Assembly: GCA_037953745.1 (NCBI GenBank)
Contig: JBAKBP010006592.1
Coordinates: forward strand, 1-64,000
DNA length: 64,000 bases
Source: Lithodes maja
Taxonomy: Eukaryota; Arthropoda; Malacostraca; Decapoda; Lithodidae
Reading direction: 5' to 3'
Of this stretch, positions 1-10,346 are shown piece by piece; the first letter of the stretch is position 1, and each line of letters opens with the position of its first letter. The notes under the pieces were generated by a model. That model worked only from the letters and a program-made list of their open reading frames with translations, searched no databases and was not told the origin of the DNA. A program made the position numbers and the translations under genes.

Positions 1-122
1 CCCCCCTTCTAGATAACAACCCCAGGACCCCCCTTCTAGATAACAACCCCAGGACCCCCCTTCTAGATAACAACCCCAGGACCCCCCTTCTAGATAACAA
101 CCCCAGGACCCCCCTTCTAGAT
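1..122. repeat. Minisatellite, 27-bp unit
   Basis: About four and a half perfect copies of a 27-bp unit that starts with six C and contains TTCTAGATAAC. The array runs off the left edge, so its full length is unknown. There are no spacers, so it is not a CRISPR array. Confidence 0.95.
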
Positions 123-155
123 ATAATTGTATTTTGTTTGTTTTTTTGGTAGAAA

Positions 156-713
156 AATGTCCTGGCCTGGTCCCACATAATGTCCTGGCCTGGTCCCACA
201 TAATGTCCTGGCCTGGTCCCACATAATGTCCTGGCCTGGTCCCACATAATGTCCTGGCCTGGTCCCACATAATGTCCTGGCCTGGTCCCACATAATGTCC
301 TGGCCTGGTCCCACATAATGTCCTGGCCTGGTCCCACATAATGTCCTGGCCTGGTCCCACATAATGTCCTGGCCTGGTCCCACATAATGTCCTGGCCTGG
401 TCCCACATAATGTCCTGGCCTGGTCCCACATAATGTCCTGGCCTGGTCCCACATAATGTCCTGGCCTGGTCCCACATAATGTCCTGGCCTGGTCCCACAT
501 AATGTCCTGGCCTGGTCCCACATAATGTCCTGGCCTGGTCCCACATAATGTCCTGGCCTGGTCCCACATAATGTCCTGGCCTGGTCCCACATAATGTCCT
601 GGCCTGGTCCCACATAATGTCCTGGCCTGGTCCCACATAAATGTCCTGGCCTGGTCCCACATAAATGTCCTGGCCTGGTCCCACATAAATGTCCTGGCCT
701 GGTCCCACATAAA
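156..713. repeat. Minisatellite, 23/24-bp unit
   Basis: About 24 near-identical head-to-tail copies of a unit containing GTCCTGGCCTGGTCCCACA. Most units are 23 bp; the last three or four carry one extra A (24 bp). The long minus-strand open frame through it is a by-product of the repeat period, not a gene. The array replaces the left end of the adjacent MITE. Confidence 0.95.
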
Positions 714-718
714 ATACA

Positions 719-1039
719 GTCTCGCTGTCCATCATGTTTAGCATATTAGTTTTGAGGTTTTAAGGCGTTCGTTCCATTAGTTTGGCGATTTTGAGACCTT
801 TCGCCTAATTTGTTGTCAATATTTAAATCATTCGTGTCCTTTAGATGTCGATTTTTTCCTGGCGAGCGATAGCTAGCCTCTAATGCGAAGGCCGGTATAT
901 TTTCTACTGAAAAATTTACAAATCTATCTTGAAAAGGGGTCTAGGGAGTGTTTTTCTAAGCTTGATGGAGGTCTAGCGAGGAAACTCATAAATAAATTAA
1001 TAAATAACTACATAGACCAAAAACCAAGTGCTACCCCCG
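719..1039 (+). mobile_element. TTAA MITE copy M1 (left end lost)
   Basis: Shares the family body with the copy at 21284-21624: CATGTTTAGCATATTAG, GGCGATTTTGAGACC, the GGCGAGCGATAG segment and GAGGTCTAGCGAGGAAACTC. The right terminus GCTACCCCCG is followed by TTAA. The left terminus is missing and abuts the minisatellite. No coding potential. Confidence 0.8.
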
Positions 1040-1043
1040 TTAA

Positions 1044-1300
1044 GCATCCTGAAATTGAAAATAGCAATTCTCATTCATTACCAAATTCACTGGGTTCCAG
1101 TTCTTGGTGGCTATAATTCACACCTTTCTTTCCATAGCATCACAACACGACCGTCTGATGGAGTAGGATTATAACTAACATAAAACACATATTGGCACAT
1201 ATTTCAAAACCTCTAGTAGACAGTGCATCTGCGTATGTTTGGGTCTCCGGCACCGTCCCCGTTGACAAAGGTTACGCCCAGTGCAGTACATGACAGGTAG
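1044..1300. other. Unannotated spacer
   Basis: Short unique-looking sequence between the MITE and the CA tract. I see no gene or recognised repeat in it. Confidence 0.5.
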
Positions 1301-1382
1301 GACACACACACATATACACACACACACAGACAACACACACACACACACAAAACACACACATTCAACACACACAACACAACAC

Positions 1383-1425
<43 letters not shown>

Positions 1426-1468
1426 CACACACATTCAACACACACACAACACAACACAACACAACACA

Positions 1469-1519
<51 letters not shown>
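1301..1519. repeat. (CA)n microsatellite with AACAC variants
   Basis: Long CA run broken by ACACAACACA and ATTCAACACAC variants. Open frames on both strands here are low-complexity Cys/Val or Thr/His artefacts. Confidence 0.95.
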
Positions 1520-1520
<1 letters not shown>

Positions 1521-2121
1521 CAAAGAAGCTGACTGGAGCGAAACATATCAGAACAAAAACAGTGTAGATGAGAAGTATGAAGTAGTTTAAACGATATATG
1601 AATTAGTCCATAAATATGTCCCTAAACAAATTAATAAGTCAACAAACATGAAGGACTGGTTCAATGAAACATGTACATAACAAAAAGGAAAAAAAAAAAA
1701 AAGGAAAAGAGAAACCAGGTATGGAAGGCAGCTAGAAAGAGGAGTAATAGAGAAACATGGAACAGATACAAGACAATAATCCCTTCTGTACCGGCGATGT
1801 CTTGGTAAATGTATTTAAGCTACGTTTAGACGATTTTATGAAGCTTACGAAGGATATATGGTAGCAAAAATTATTAATCGAGATAATCTACAGCCTTTCA
1901 ATGGGTAGACGCCCTTCCTAAGCTGAACAAAACCGTCCAATAGTTGCCAGAATATAATGCAAATTACATCACCGGTACAGAAGGGGTTAAGCTGTTCTAT
2001 GGGTTTGTAAATAGTAAAATGAAGGTAAGGGATAAACTAGTGAGGTTGAAAGTTGAAGAGACCACCTATGTTGACGACCAACATATGTGTGAAGTTATGA
2101 ACAATACACTACACACAGTAT
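1520..2121 (+). pseudogene. CR1-like LINE relic L4, part 1 (endonuclease/RT linker)
   Basis: Degenerate coding sequence of a non-LTR retrotransposon. Short readable stretches (FKEADWSE near 1521; later FVNSKMKVRDKL and the NNTLHTV region up to 2121) match the linker between endonuclease and reverse transcriptase in the LINEs elsewhere in this window. Frameshifts and stops are frequent. The reading resumes at 20979 on the far side of gypsy element A, which shows that A inserted into this LINE. Assignment to CR1 is by resemblance to L1 and L2 here, not by a search. Confidence 0.7.
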
Positions 2122-3940
2122 TGTGACGCACCCAGTGCGTGGCAACGCAACCTGATTGTACTCCTTGGTACTCCACTGTACCGCCACTGTGCGGTACCTC
2201 TGTACCGCTGTACCGTGCTGGATGCCTATATTGAGTGTGACAACGTATAACTATGTTCTTTGTATCTCTGCAAAGGTCTCGTCATGTGCTAACCAGTGGT
2301 GGGTTTTGTTTTAAGCCATGTCGAGACCTTCCATTTAATATGTAGTATCAATAGAGAAGTTGATAGATAAGACAATGGGAGTTCAGAGAGAGAGAGTGAG
2401 TTGGGCTTCAGAGCGAGAGGGTAGCAATGCGCCACGCTGCCGGGGGGGTGGTTGCCAGATGTATGGACCGGTTGGCAGCCTTGCGCTTATAGCTAGGTGC
2501 GACAGGGTTGGTAGTCCATTGCCGCCTGCCTATGCTGCCTGGGCTGCCCATGTTGTCGTACTGCACATTGCCTGGAGGCTCGCTGTGTGTTCCATGATCA
2601 GGTTGCCTAGAACCTTTGAGATTCTAACATCCCTTGCCCTCTCTCCCAACTTCTCACGGTTGCACTCTTTCTCTCTGACGACATTACTCTCATTTCATTC
2701 TTCTCTCTATTTAAATGCATAACCTTCCCTTGAGGTCCTAAAGGAGTTTCAGCACTCACCTCTCGTATTACTCTTAGGACAAGCATATATTTACATGTAT
2801 TAGATTTAAGGGGTTAATGTGAACAGCGATCTTCTTGATGAGGATAGTTGGTGAACGTTCTACATGTTCACGAGTTATATGCCCAGCTCATCATCCAATT
2901 TGTGACTAGACTAGTGCCATGTGTAAGAGCCCGACCATGCCCAGGAGTTGTCTGTAGAGGGGCGAGGACTTAGCCTTGATTTGCCTACCGAGCCAGGAGC
3001 GAGTGTAGTACCAGAGACTACAGCTCGCTCGTAGTGCCGGTATAGTAGAGTAACGTAATTTATCTGTCCTTGTGTTCTCTGCAGTCTTTTCCTGGGTTCT
3101 CGCTTTCGGTGCTGGGACTCGTTGTTCCTGTGACTTGGCCTGCTAGCTAGAACACATGGGGATGATGAGTGGGTTATATCTTTATTTTACTATGCATTGC
3201 AGCTCTATTTAAGTTTATGTATGTAACACTTTACAATACACATTACTCACACACAAGACAACACTATTAATACTTTCATGTATCAATTAACTGCACTGTC
3301 GTTTTGCTGCTGTGTCCGGAGTTCTGTTGCGTAGGGCGCATACGGACTCAGAGGGGAGACAGAGTGAGAGAAGCGAAGTAGCCTATGCGGTAGTAGGCTA
3401 CCGGCGCAGTACTGTTGCCTGCAACCTTTTAGTTATTCCAAGTATAGATTCATTCTTATAATAAGTGACTACTATTTATGTTCCTTCCATGTGTATTATT
3501 AGGTATCTACTGGATCATGAACATCTTGTATGCTACATGCTAGTGCATGTTAGTAGGGGACAGTTATTCTAGTGCACGCGCTTTCAAGTAGGCGTGTACA
3601 TTTGTCATTTAGCATTTCACTGTCATACCTTTAGCCTGCTTCTATTCTACATTATTAGAGGCTTAATATTAACGTAGTTTCTTGAGTATTGCATTTCTTT
3701 AGTAATAACGTAACCTATAAATGTCTGAGGGAGTTTAGCCTCATAGCCTACCCCTGTTGTACACTTTCGCCGAGTTAAGGTACCTCGTTACCATAGACGA
3801 TAACTCTGTAGGGCGTTGGTGCTTTTGTTGTCTGGAGCATATAGTATTTGGGACTGGAATCGAGCGTGTCGTTGTCACATAAGCCATTTCTGTCCTACGA
3901 TCAAGAATCCCGAATATGTATTGCCGATCCAGCCGTAACA
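2122..3940 (+). repeat. Element A 5' LTR
   Basis: Begins TGTGACGCACCCAG and ends CCAGCCGTAACA. It matches the 3' LTR at 19161-20978 almost base for base. A TATTTAAA box at 2708 lies upstream of a weak initiator-like TCAGCAC at 2750, but the spacing is long for a core promoter. Confidence 0.93.
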
Positions 3941-3943
3941 AAA

Positions 3944-3955
3944 TGGCGACCTTGC
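3944..3955 (+). promoter_or_regulatory. Primer-binding site of element A
   Basis: TGGCGACCTTGC begins three bases after the LTR end, where a tRNA 3' end would anneal to prime minus-strand synthesis. The same 12 bases occur at the equivalent place in B and D. I cannot name the tRNA with certainty. Confidence 0.6.
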
Positions 3956-4184
3956 ACAAGATTCAGTAGTATCCTATCACATGTTTTTTGGAGAACTATT
4001 CTATGCTACCTAGTAGAGCTGGCTAGAATTTTCTTGCATATTGGAGGAATTTTTATTGTGTCATTATTGTATTGGTGGACTTGCAGATTGTTTCGTTAGG
4101 GGTGTCTAGAGTAGAGTCATTCAAGCATCTTTAACATTTTGTGAGTCGAGACTGCAATTAGTAATAAGCACTTTTTTTTTTTTT

Positions 4185-7100
4185 ATGAACAGCAATTGTA
4201 TAACCAGCACTATGTCTAATGACTCATCATTTACGGGGGAGGATAACACGGTACAACCTAGTGACCAGCAAGTACAACAGATATTTAGGGAGGGGAGTGT
4301 TATAAGTGGAGAGAGGGATGCCCGGGCATTTTTGCAGACACCTTTGACCGAACAGCGCCTGCAGGCTATTGATTGTTACGGTCTTCGCTGTTTAGCCACG
4401 GTTTTGGGGCGGGACTGTCCTGACAGTTGGCCCAAGAAGAATTTGGTGGCATGTTTGTTGGGTGATGGCGATGGGGCGGTGGGTGGAGTGGGGTCTTGGG
4501 GGGTTCCCTCCAAGCCTCCATTCCACTCTACCCCTGAGCTGGGCCCTCAGCCAGCGATTCTTAGCACGATGCAGCAGGAGGGTTCTCAATGGCAAGCTGG
4601 CTTACCCGTAAACACGTCTCGGTGTGGATCCCCCATTTTGTGCTCTCCCCCCCCAGGCCTGTCTCCTGAGATGTTATTTCAGCTAGAACTAGCTAAGCTT
4701 AAGTTGCAAGAGAGTCAACAGGCTAGTATAGAACGGATTAAGCTGCAGGAGACTCAGATACAACAGGCTAGTATAGAACGCATAGAGGTTGCTAGAATCC
4801 AAGCCAATCAGGATGCAACCAGGTACCAGGCTGAAATGGATGTCGAGAAGTCTAGAGTAGAGACCACGGGGCGTCATCTCGGTGGTGGGCACCGGGTTAC
4901 AGACTCACTTTCGCATTTAATTAAGTTAGTACCCGCATTTGATGAGACAGCAGTGACTGAGTTTTTTGCTCGTTTCGAAAAGAAGTGTCGTGAGTATGAC
5001 TGGCCGGAGGTTAAATGGGCAGCATTAGTTTCATCACGTCTAGTGGGTAAGGGGTTGAAAGCCTACGATGCACTGTCACTGGACGAGAGTGTAGTGTATG
5101 GACTGGTGAAGGAGGCTGTGCTCCGGGCCTACGAACTGCAACCCGAAACTTATAGATTGAAGTTCCGTGGCGTGAATAAGAAGAGCGACGTCAGTTTTAT
5201 GGAGCACGCATGGGACTTAACAGATGCAGGTAATAACTGGTTTCGGTCCGAGCACGCAGAGTCGGCTGAGGAAATTAAGCAACTTTTCTATCTGGAACAG
5301 TTTTACAAATGTACTGGAACCGATCTAACGCTGAACATTAAGGAAAAATGTCCCAAGACAGTAGAGGAGGCTGCCAAGATGGCAGACTTCAGATTATCAT
5401 TGATTCGTGGTTGCGGTGCCGCTCAGAGGGCTGAGTCAGGGCAGAAGGGGCGCTATACCCCACCCACCAGAGTTTTCGATAATAACAAATCCTATGACAC
5501 ACATAATCACACTAAAAGCATTGCACCTAATAACACCTACAAACACAAGCCTCTCCCGTTTACTAAAGGTCAGGCCCCTTCTTCGCCCGCACAAGGGAAG
5601 AAGCCCATTGGGGATGTGAAATGTTACAAATGTCAGAAGCTAGGCCATTATTCACGTGAGTGCCCTAGTAACACTCCCGCTAAGCCGGTGTCATTGGTTC
5701 ACAGTATCGGTGTGTCTCTGAAGGCTGCAGCAACTGCCCGGGGTAGGTTGTCAGCAGCTGAGGCACACGCGGTAAAGAAGCGTACGGAAGGCTCGACACC
5801 TGTCCGGGACACTTTCTGTAGCCATCGGGGGCACGGGTTTGTGAGCTGGGGGAGTGAACTACGGAGGGTTGACTTGCTGAGGGATACGGGGGCTTCGCAA
5901 ACTTTGTTGAGGAACTTCACAGGGAAACCGATAAATGCGGCCAGAGTTGTTGTGGTGCAGGGTATAAATGCTACGAGGTCATACCCACTTGTGAGGTTGG
6001 AGTTGAGAGTGGGAGAGGTGTGCAGGGAGCTGGATGTAGGGATCGTTGAGTGTTTGCCAGTTGAGGGCGTCGACCTTCTTCTCGGCAACGACTTTGCGGT
6101 GCCCACTTCCGGGACTCCACCCTTAGTCGTTGCCGAGAGGGCGGCCGACGTGGATGGTGAGAATCGGGAATGGGTTGGGAGGTGCCAACAGGATGAGATG
6201 GCCTGTGTGGTAACCCGATCTCGCTCTGCGGCTCCTGCACAGCCTAGCACTCAACCTCGGGGACAGTGGAGGAAGGATCAGGAGAAGGTTGCTAAGGGCA
6301 GGAAAAGGGACATTGATTCTGCTGCACTTCTCGGTGATTCGGTACTTGGACCTATAATAAACACGGGAGTTGACTCTGGCCCAGATATGGGGTGTAACAA
6401 GGCAGAGTTGGGTAAGACTTCGCGTGAGGCAAGAGCTGTAGCGAGAGCCACTAAGGCAGTAGAGCCTACTAGCCGGGGTAATGTCTTATTACAAAACCAT
6501 CTTGATGCATTGACGCCCAGGGACATTAGTGAGCACCAGCTGCAAGACGCTAGCCTAGCTCGTTATAGCAATGGTGCCATAGAGTTGGAGGAAGATGGGG
6601 ATGCGAAGCCGGGAGATTTCTTTAGGCTCAACAGGATATTGTACCGCAGATTTCTAGACCCCAAATCGAAGTGGGAGGGCGGTGCGAGGGTAGTAGACCA
6701 GGTGGTTGTTCCAAATAAGTATAGAGAGTCCTTATTGTGTCTGGCGCATGATGTGCCGGTGGCGGGTCATTTGGGGGTAACAAAAACATTGGCGGCATTG
6801 GGCAGGTTTTTCTGGTGGCCTGGGGTCAAGGCTGATGTCTGTGCATGGGTGGCTGGGTGTGCGACCTGCCAGACAACGGGGAAGCCTAACCAGACCATCC
6901 CGAAGGCACCTTTGTTTCCCATACCTGTCACCGGGCCTCCGTTCAGCAAAGTTGTAGTAGATTTGGTTGGCCCTTTCCCGCCTACTAGTAGTGGCAATAA
7001 ATTCCTGTTGACAATCATGGATGTGGCTACGAGATACCCGGACGCATACCCCATGAGAAACGGCTCGGCAAAGGCAGTTGTTAAAAACTTATTATTGTTC

Positions 7101-8301
7101 TGTTCCCGTTATGGATTTCCACGTGAGGTGCAGTCAGACCAGGGGAGCAATTTTACATCCAAATTGTTCAAGCAAACCCTTCAGTTGCACGGTATATGTT
7201 CTGTAGTGTCGTCAGCCTACCATCCCGAGAGTCAGGGAGTCTTGGAGCGGTGGCACTCGACCCTGAAGAGTATGCTACGCTGTTACTGTGCAGAACATGA
7301 CACTGATTGGGATTTGGGTCTGCCGTATGTTCTGTTCGCTGCACGTGAAGTCCCAGGAGAGAGCCTGGGGTTCAGTCCAAATCAACTAGTCTTTGGCCAT
7401 AATGTGAGAGGACCTTTAAGTATGGTGAAAGAGATCTGGGAGGGCGAAGAGAAGCCGGGGTCTGTACTTAAATATATCCTTGAGAGCCGGGAGAGACTTA
7501 TAGGTTGCATGGCAGCGGCAGGTAATAACTTGGTTAATGCACAGGCGGTCATGAAGCACCAGTATGACGCCAAGGTGAAGCTTCGGGAGTTTTCGGTGGG
7601 GCAGGAGGTAATGTTGCTTTTACCTTTGCCTGGACACCCCCTTTCTGCCAAGTTCATTGGGCCGTATGTGGTGGCTAAGAAACTGTCCGACCTTGATTAT
7701 CTCGTTGCAACACCTGACCGTAGAAAAAAACATCAGTTATGTCATGTTAACCTCATGAAAGAGTATGTGAGACGCCCCTCAGAGCCTCTCACTGTCCCTG
7801 TGCTGGCCTGCAGCGGCCAGGGTGGAGAAGGAGGTGGGGACAGTCATGCTGCTGAGGAGGATAGCTGGGACTGTGTCATTTCCGCGGAACAGTGGGCGGG
7901 GAATACTGAACAAGAGGCTAGGCAAGCTGTAAGTCACCTGCCTGAGCACCAGGGTGCTGCTGTCCTAGGCCTGTTCAGGTCATACCCCTCTGTTTTCGCC
8001 GAACACCCAGGTCTCACTACTCAGGTAACGCACGACGTGGACGTCGGTGATAATGTGCCCTTCAAGTCAGTGCCCTACCGTGTGCCCCCGGTAAAGTTGC
8101 CAGCTTTACGGGAGGAGTTAAAGTACATGGTTGAGAGAGGGATGATCACTGAAGGTTATGTGAAGTGGACATCACCCGTCACGTTGCAGCCAAAACCTGA
8201 CGGCAAGGTGCGGTTCTGCATAGATTTTCGTAGGCTAAATGGCTTGACCACTACCAACCCTTACCCTTTGCCTCGAGTTGACGACAGCGTGGACAAGATA
8301 G
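4185..8301 (+). pseudogene. Element A gag-pol, 5' part (gag, PR, IN, start of RT)
   Basis: Single open frame from the ATG at 4185 until it is cut by element B; five bases into B's LTR it meets a stop (8306). Order: N-terminal SAP-like helix region with YGLRCLATVLG; a coiled coil of QQASIERIKLQE repeats; a capsid region with a SCAN-like segment around LFYLEQF; a CCHC knuckle (CYKCQKLGHYSREC); an aspartic protease (RDTGAS); an HHCC integrase finger with C-x2-C intact (CATCQ); a D-D35-E integrase core (DLVGPF, SDQGSNF, VLERWH); a GPY-type C-terminus; then the first RT blocks up to PRVDDSVDKI. The rest of RT and RNase H lies at 17859-18880. The insertion separates catalytic YLDD from the upstream blocks, so this copy is non-functional. 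Confidence 0.92.
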
Positions 8302-10146
8302 TGTGACGCATGTCGAGTATGAGCATGCTGTACAGAACGCCCAGTCAGGCCCCACTCTCGCTAGGATCGTCAGGGCAGGAACTTTGGCTGTAGTCTGTGT
8401 AGAGTTTCCTAACTCAGTTTATGTGAACCGTTGTACTATAAGTATTATCATTATGTATTTTGTTTTCTTCTAAGTCAACGAGTTCTATTTTATATCATTA
8501 GATATAAGTATTGTGTGTGGGACTTATATACAATGATGAGAGAGAGAGTTATGTAACGACGGCCAGTGAGCGCGCCACGAGGTGTGTAGGCCTAACTCCC
8601 TCCTCCCTCCTCCCTTCCTCCCTTTCAGCGCGTGGGAAGTTCTTTGTCGATCCCAGATTGAGAGAGAATATGACGTCATGATTGCCAGTGGGCGGTCCTT
8701 AGTAGTTGGCGTTATGCTCACTAAAGGGCCGAGTATAAAAAGGGAGGTCCCGCCGCATTTTCCTCAGAACTCATCAGGCAAAGCGACTTCTCATATCCCT
8801 TGCAACTATCCATATTCTTCCGACTGATGTGAACTTTCTCTACTCTCTGAACAGCCTATCTTCTTCTCTTCTCGTCCCTGTTTAACCTCCATGACCCCTT
8901 TGGTGCAGATTTAGTCAGCCAAAGTATTATCGCTTGAGTTCTCACGAGATAAGTGCCTGTTAGATAGCCTATTTTTGGAAGGGTTAACTAGAATAGGATT
9001 GATTGATGTTTGTTGCACTCGTATATGCATTTCCCTGTGTGCGATTATTCATGTTCCTGTTTTCTGCTGGTTTAGGCAATGCTAGACTGGGATAGGGTTT
9101 CTGAGTTGTGATTTCCTATGAGTACTAGGTTGCGGTTGAACCAGTACAATTGCAACGGAGACGTGGAACGCCTAGGTGGTCTTTCTGACTGTGTACCGTG
9201 GGAGTTTAGCACTGTGTTGCGAGTGAGGGCTTTTGCCTGTGCCACCCAACACTGTGCTATCTCATTTGCTTGACTTTGAGAGGATCGCCAGGAGAGAACC
9301 AGATACTAGTGATCTGGATCTCTCAAGAGAGCATCCCGTCAATTACCGTAATTTGGCCGCACAGTCTTAAGGACCTCGCTAGGCTACGAGCCGCTTGCTC
9401 AGCCATTGTCTCTTAACCTTAGATATCCCAGCTAGACTTTGCTCGACCAGCAGATACAGCATAGTATTGAAGCTTCTCCTTATGTATATTATTGTTTAAG
9501 CATTATTGATTTCATGTGTGGCACGCTTAGCTACTTCAGAGATTAGTGGCCCACGAGCACAATCTTAGTAGGCTATTGCTAGTGCATTGTCGGAGTACTT
9601 CTTCTTAATGTTTGCCATATCCTATTGCTTATTCTTATAATTCTTCTTATGTCAATTTAAAGCCTTTAATTACCAGTGAGTTATTCATTAAATTGCTGTT
9701 CAAAATCCGATACTTACTTCTTATGAGTATTCGAGAAGCATCTAACTTATCAGAAGATTCCTTGCTCGATGCTCGAGGACTATTGTTTAACGTAACGTAA
9801 TAGTGCCGATCCGAAGTAGAGGGTGGAGGACTTCTTAAGTTCTTAGTTCAAGGGTGGATTACTTCGGCTTCGGCCAACACTATTCTTTAGTGTTGTAGTA
9901 CTTTCTTCTTTGTTTGATTGTTGACCAGACTAGATAACTCCCGTCTGGCTATTAGTCTGTTGTGTGAAACGCTAGTACCGAGTTCTTGTATACCCCGTTA
10001 TAGCAGATAGAACTCTGGAGGGTAGTGGCGTTTTTTGTTCGGCTGGCAGTACTCTGGGGTTGGGATCGTGTGTTTCCGTTGTGGCAGCGAGCCATACTCG
10101 AGTCCTGTGTAAGAGCCCTAGTGTACCCGAGTGCCCGGTCGTAACA
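8302..10146 (+). repeat. Element B 5' LTR
   Basis: 1845 bp, starting TGTGACGCATGTCG and ending CCCGGTCGTAACA; same length and sequence as 16010-17854 where compared. It contains a TATA box and initiator. Part of its U5 (GGATCGCCAGGAGAGA, CTCTCAAGAGAGCA) is also recognisable in the solo LTR at 51521-53408. Confidence 0.96.
8734..8768 (+). promoter_or_regulatory. Core promoter in element B LTR
   Basis: TATAAAAAG at 8734 is followed about 30 bases later by CCTCAGAAC, an arthropod-like initiator with the likely start A at 8766. The identical pair in the 3' LTR begins at 16442. Confidence 0.6.
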
Positions 10147-10148
10147 AA

Positions 10149-10160
10149 TGGCGACCTTGC
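10149..10160 (+). promoter_or_regulatory. Primer-binding site of element B
   Basis: TGGCGACCTTGC two bases downstream of the 5' LTR, identical to the site in element A. Confidence 0.6.
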
Positions 10161-10346
10161 TTAGGATTTTGTGAACAGTATAATTTTTTGCAGAGTTGTA
10201 CAACATTTGTTTGTTCGTACTTTAGCGTACATATTGAAGAATATTTTTTTTTTGTAAGGCAATTAGGAGAGCATTTAAGAGACTCCAGTTAATTTAGTAA
10301 TTAGTGCTTGCATAAGGGAGTTTAACACTTTTGTCTCGAGAATTTT

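Noticed and set aside
117..710. 197-aa repetitive open frame
   Set aside because: Exists only because a 23-bp repeat cycles through all frames without stops; no codon or protein signal.
1..713. CRISPR-like regular repeats
   Set aside because: Units are contiguous without spacers; they are minisatellites in a eukaryotic context.
1175..1532. Cys/Val-rich and Thr/His-rich open frames
   Set aside because: Pure (CA)n translation artefacts on both strands.
5699..6250. Long antisense frames within gag-pol (also at 46830-47381 and elsewhere)
   Set aside because: They recur at the same place in all copies because the sense strand is conserved; no recognisable domain.
8524..8827. Small frames inside the B LTRs as genes
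   Set aside because: Identical in both LTRs simply because the LTRs are identical; they cover the promoter and have no protein features.
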